From Bacilli bacterium (GTDB lineage Bacteria; Bacillota_I; Bacilli_A; RFN20; CAG-826), in contig DAOKYO010000001.1 of NCBI GenBank assembly GCA_035326105.1, positions 372,001 through 436,000 on the forward strand: a stretch of DNA of 64,000 nucleotides, in the 5' to 3' direction. Of the stretch, positions 61,584-64,000 are shown piece after piece. A program made the position numbers and the translations under genes. Position 1 is the stretch's first letter, and each line of letters opens with the position of its first letter. The notes under the pieces are model-generated. The model did no database searches and had not been told where the DNA came from. It saw nothing but the letters and a program-made list of their open reading frames with translations.

Positions 61584-61669
61584 TACCTACAAATGAACAA
61601 ATTAACGATGAGAAAAAAGTTATCTTAAAAGGAAATTCAGTTAACCTTCTTATTCTGAGAGAATTATAA
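61538..61669 (+). pseudogene. Short coding remnant, GH51-like C-terminus
   Basis: A plus-strand open frame of 43 codons includes NTFDYPNQILPTNEQ and ends GNSVNLLILREL. This layout (NxF-x-P, then a final S-V-x-L-x-L strand) resembles the C-terminal beta-sandwich end of GH51 arabinofuranosidases, a match from memory. There is only a weak GTG start and no RBS. It overlaps the opposing remnant at 61538-61583, so the junction of two decayed genes probably lies about 61535-61560. Confidence 0.4.
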
Positions 61670-61845
61670 TAAAGCCATTTGATTAAAATAGGTATTTTAT
61701 ACATTTTATTTATCCTTTTCGCATTTTGCTAAAAAAACAGTAAATACTTTTTGTCAATATTAGAATCAATAAATAATATCGATTACATTTCTTTTTTGTC
61801 TATATCCATAATTTTGAATATAATATATACATACAGAGGAAACAT
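61670..61845. other. A/T-rich intergenic sequence
   Basis: Nothing recognisable except a plausible -10 (TATAAT region near 61820) and the RBS AGAGGAAAC of the next gene. Confidence 0.4.
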
Positions 61846-62541
61846 ATGGACAAAGTAATCGTTTTAAACATTAGTTTTAATAATGGTAATAATGCCATCT
61901 ATCCTACGCTTTTAGCTGATGACCATAATTTGGTTCTTGTTGACTGCGGCTATGTCGGATTCTTTCCCCTTATTGTAAAGGCCCTTCGTTCACAGGGTTA
62001 TGACGGCGCCGATTTGACGCATATCTTAATAACCCATCATGACCACGATCATATGGGGTGCCTCTCCGATTTCAAGAAAAAATACCCGCGAATTAAAGTG
62101 GTAGCAAGCGAAATTGAAGCACCATATATATCCGGGAAAAAGAAGTCGCTACGCCTTGAGCAAGCGGAAAAACTGCAGTCAAAACTGAATGGCATTCAAA
62201 GGACTGATGGTATTCATTTCATTAATATACTTCGTAGCGTTGAGCCGGTTTCGGTCGATATTATGGTGCGTGATGGTGATGTTTTGCCTTGGGTTGGCGG
62301 GGTGAAGGTTATAGCCACTCCGGGCCATATGCCGGGTCATATATCGCTTCTTTTAGAAAAATTTAATGTAGTTGTAGCCGGAGATGCGATGGTTATTGAA
62401 GACAATCGTCTTGAAGTTGCCAATCCCGTCTATACGCTAGATGCAGTGACGGCCAAAAAATCATTTGATCGCATATTGCGTTTAAGTCCAAGCAAAATTA
62501 TCTGTTATCATGGCGGGCCGATGGAAATCAATAACAGTTGA
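61846..62541 (+). CDS. Metallo-beta-lactamase-fold hydrolase
   Basis: The 231-aa protein has the zinc motif THHDHDHMG (HxHxDH), a later TPGHMPGHISLLL with the third His, an Asp in VVAGDAM, and the final CYHGGP. All ligands of a two-metal centre are present. There is no signal peptide, so it is cytoplasmic. The family includes glyoxalase II, lactonases and phosphodiesterases; which reaction applies is open. It appears monocistronic with RBS AGAGG. Confidence 0.88.
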   Translation: MDKVIVLNISFNNGNNAIYPTLLADDHNLVLVDCGYVGFFPLIVKALRSQGYDGADLTHILITHHDHDHMGCLSDFKKKYPRIKVVASEIEAPYISGKKKSLRLEQAEKLQSKLNGIQRTDGIHFINILRSVEPVSVDIMVRDGDVLPWVGGVKVIATPGHMPGHISLLLEKFNVVVAGDAMVIEDNRLEVANPVYTLDAVTAKKSFDRILRLSPSKIICYHGGPMEINNS

Positions 62542-62607
62542 TAAAATTTTCAAAAAAATTACATAAAGGTATTATAAATAATAGGGCTCTTTGCTATACT
62601 ATTGGTA

Positions 62608-62647
62608 GTTAGTAATTCACTAACTCCCCCAAAAGAACATTCTTTTG
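62608..62647. promoter_or_regulatory. Two adjacent inverted repeats upstream of lipoprotein gene
   Basis: GTTAGT/ACTAAC (62608-62624, 5-bp spacer) is followed by CAAAAGAA/TTCTTTTG (62630-62647, 2-bp spacer). A -10-like TATACT (62595-62600) lies just before, so these fall at the start of the transcript and may be an operator or 5' mRNA structure. Confidence 0.4.
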
Positions 62648-62664
62648 TTTACATTGGAAGGAGT

Positions 62665-62764
62665 GTGAATTTTTTATTTGAAGCGATGGGTAAGCGATGA
62701 ATGTTTTGGCGTTCTACTTTTTATGATGGATAAGATGTTCAAAAAAAGAAGAAAGTTAAAATAG
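62665..62764 (+). other. Chain of three overlapping micro-ORFs
   Basis: After GGAAGGAGT, a GTG frame of 11 codons (62665-62700) ends in TGA overlapping an ATG (ATGA). That opens a 9-codon frame (62697-62726), whose TGA overlaps a further ATG opening a 13-codon frame (62723-62764, MMDKMFKKRRKLK). Its TAG begins the RBS (TAGGAG) of the lipoprotein gene. Such coupling could carry ribosomes into the downstream gene; chance is the alternative. Confidence 0.35.
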
Positions 62765-62773
62765 GAGAAAAAA

Positions 62774-64000
62774 ATGAATCGCAAAAGATTTCCACTAATT
62801 CTAGTTATTGTTGCTTTATTCACACTTGCCTCATGTCAGGATGCGACTTCTTCAGGAACAACCGGTTCCGAGCCTGAAAATACATCAGAAGTCACAACTT
62901 CCGAAGAGACAGGTGTTTCGATTGCTGCCGCCCGCAGCGGGGAAGTAAACGAGAGTTTCACCGTCACGGGGGTGGTTGTTGCATATAATTACACCGGACA
63001 ATCGACCCCATATATAACTGGTTTTTGGTTAGCAGATCAGACAGACAGTATATATATTTATGGCGAAGATGTCGCCAAAAGTGTTCAGCCGGGAAATAAA
63101 GTTACGGTCCTAGGCACTAAAGCCTATTATATTCCGCAAAATGATGCGGGAAGCGCCGCGGCTATTAATTATAAAGGAATGGTTCAATTAACTTCCCCCG
63201 TCATTGTTAGTAATGATAATAAAACCGACAATGAGATTCCTAATGAGGTTATTTCAAATCTCAGCGTTGCTGATATTAATTCCATACCGCTGACAGAAGA
63301 TATTACTGGTAAAATCTATCGAACAAAAGCTTACTATCATGTCTATGATAACGTAAGTTATGTGAATTATGAGATTGAAGATGCCAATCTTACGGATACA
63401 TTATTGGCCTATACGCAATCAAATGGTAAGGACTATGCCTGGACAAATGAGTGGGATGGCAAATTGGTTGATATTGAATTTATTGTTAGTATCGGAAAGC
63501 CATCGCAAAATCTTTGGCGGATTTGTCCGATTAGTATTTTAGGCGAAGCAACCTTGTCGGATGAAGAAGTGGCGACGGGAGGAGCTTATCGGGCATTACT
63601 TCCAATCGCAAATTCCTATAACGCTGATACGGTTATAACAATGGCTAAAAATGATGAGAAAGTGGCGGGACTGACCATCGCTTACACCTCCTCTTCCAGT
63701 CAAATTACGGTTACAACCGACGAGACTAACAATTACATTTCCATTAAATCACAAATATTGGGTGATGTGTCCTTAGTGGCGGAAGCGACTTACAATGGAA
63801 CTTCTGTTTCAAGAACAAAAAATTTCACTATTATTGCTAAACCGGATATTGATACAATTTCACTGGCGGAAGCAAAGCAAGCCAGCGATGGCACAATTGT
63901 GACCGTTGAGGGAGTAGTCGCAAAATTAACCTACAAGAGTTCAATGGTTAAGCAGGGATTATTTCTTGCTGATGAAACGGGAACTATGTTTGTTTATAAC
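62774..64000 (+). CDS. OB-fold-repeat lipoprotein, 5' part (runs off window)
   Basis: The frame is open from ATG 62774 (RBS AGGAGA) to the end of the window, 409 codons. The N-terminus is a lipoprotein signal (lipobox TLASC) with a Ser/Thr/Glu linker. Two OB-fold-like modules are visible: ESFTVTGVVVAYN to FWLADQTDSIYIYG, and TIVTVEGVVAKLT to GLFLADETGTMFVY at the window edge, separated by beta-rich sequence. Such OB modules occur in secreted nucleases and surface nucleic-acid- or sugar-binding proteins. The catalytic part, if any, lies outside the window. Confidence 0.75.
   Translation, partial: MNRKRFPLILVIVALFTLASCQDATSSGTTGSEPENTSEVTTSEETGVSIAAARSGEVNESFTVTGVVVAYNYTGQSTPYITGFWLADQTDSIYIYGEDVAKSVQPGNKVTVLGTKAYYIPQNDAGSAAAINYKGMVQLTSPVIVSNDNKTDNEIPNEVISNLSVADINSIPLTEDITGKIYRTKAYYHVYDNVSYVNYEIEDANLTDTLLAYTQSNGKDYAWTNEWDGKLVDIEFIVSIGKPSQNLWRICPISILGEATLSDEEVATGGAYRALLPIANSYNADTVITMAKNDEKVAGLTIAYTSSSSQITVTTDETNNYISIKSQILGDVSLVAEATYNGTSVSRTKNFTIIAKPDIDTISLAEAKQASDGTIVTVEGVVAKLTYKSSMVKQGLFLADETGTMFVYN

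Noticed and set aside
1..64000. TGA read as tryptophan (Mollicute code)
   Set aside because: Several genes end cleanly at TGA with overlapping ATG starts (rhaB/rhaA and others), and Trp is coded by TGG throughout.

Overview
The window reads as chromosomal DNA from a low-GC Bacillota bacterium, most likely an uncultured Bacilli-type lineage; finer placement is a guess. The evidence is A/T-rich codon use with TGA as a stop (e.g. the rhaB/rhaA ATGA overlap), many lipoproteins with Ser/Gly-rich linkers after the lipobox Cys, cre-like sites of the CcpA type, and a T-box leader. I saw no rRNA, tRNA, CRISPR array or insertion sequence.

Bases 1-29.2 kb form a large polysaccharide-utilisation region centred on rhamnose-containing glycans. 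A CUT1 sugar ABC operon (end of a glycosidase-like gene, two permeases, binding lipoprotein, exported ADP-ribosylglycohydrolase-fold lipoprotein) is followed by an AraC regulator and a rhamnose operon (rhaB, rhaA, rhaD). Next come a probably shared sugar-transport ATPase with unusual coiled-coil insertions, an RDD membrane protein and a second AraC regulator. An LplB/YtcP/LipO-type importer is then followed by two related beta-helix lipoproteins, a third surface lipoprotein, a GH127-like and a GH78-like enzyme. Neither importer encodes its own ATPase, so the one at 10.25 kb probably serves both.

Bases 29.4-38.8 kb are a GntR-controlled nucleoside uptake and catabolism operon: BMP lipoprotein, ATPase and two permeases, then an isochorismatase-family hydrolase, PfkB kinase, nucleoside phosphorylase, BtpA-family protein and a TrpA-like lyase without TrpB. 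A cre overlaps the promoter and a strong terminator closes the operon. The last two enzymes suggest an uncharacterised catabolic route.

Bases 38.9-56.4 kb are mixed: a transglutaminase-like lipoprotein with an altered active site, CoA-disulfide reductase with rhodanese domain, acetyltransferases, a YoaK-type membrane protein, a MarR-controlled heterodimeric ABC exporter, a T-box-controlled tryptophanase/tyrosine phenol-lyase-like gene whose T-box reads as tyrosine-specific, a diguanylate cyclase, an EAL phosphodiesterase, and several oxidoreductase or unknown genes.

Bases 56.6-58.9 kb hold a distinctly A/T-rich minus-strand operon of AAA ATPase, TOPRIM/RloB-like protein and a small basic protein; it resembles AAA+TOPRIM antiphage systems (RloAB/AbiL/PARIS-like) with a third gene I do not recognise. 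Apparent gene remnants lie upstream of it and at 61.5 kb. The window ends with exonuclease III, a DUF1508-repeat protein, a metallo-beta-lactamase-fold protein and the start of an OB-fold lipoprotein preceded by three overlapping micro-ORFs.
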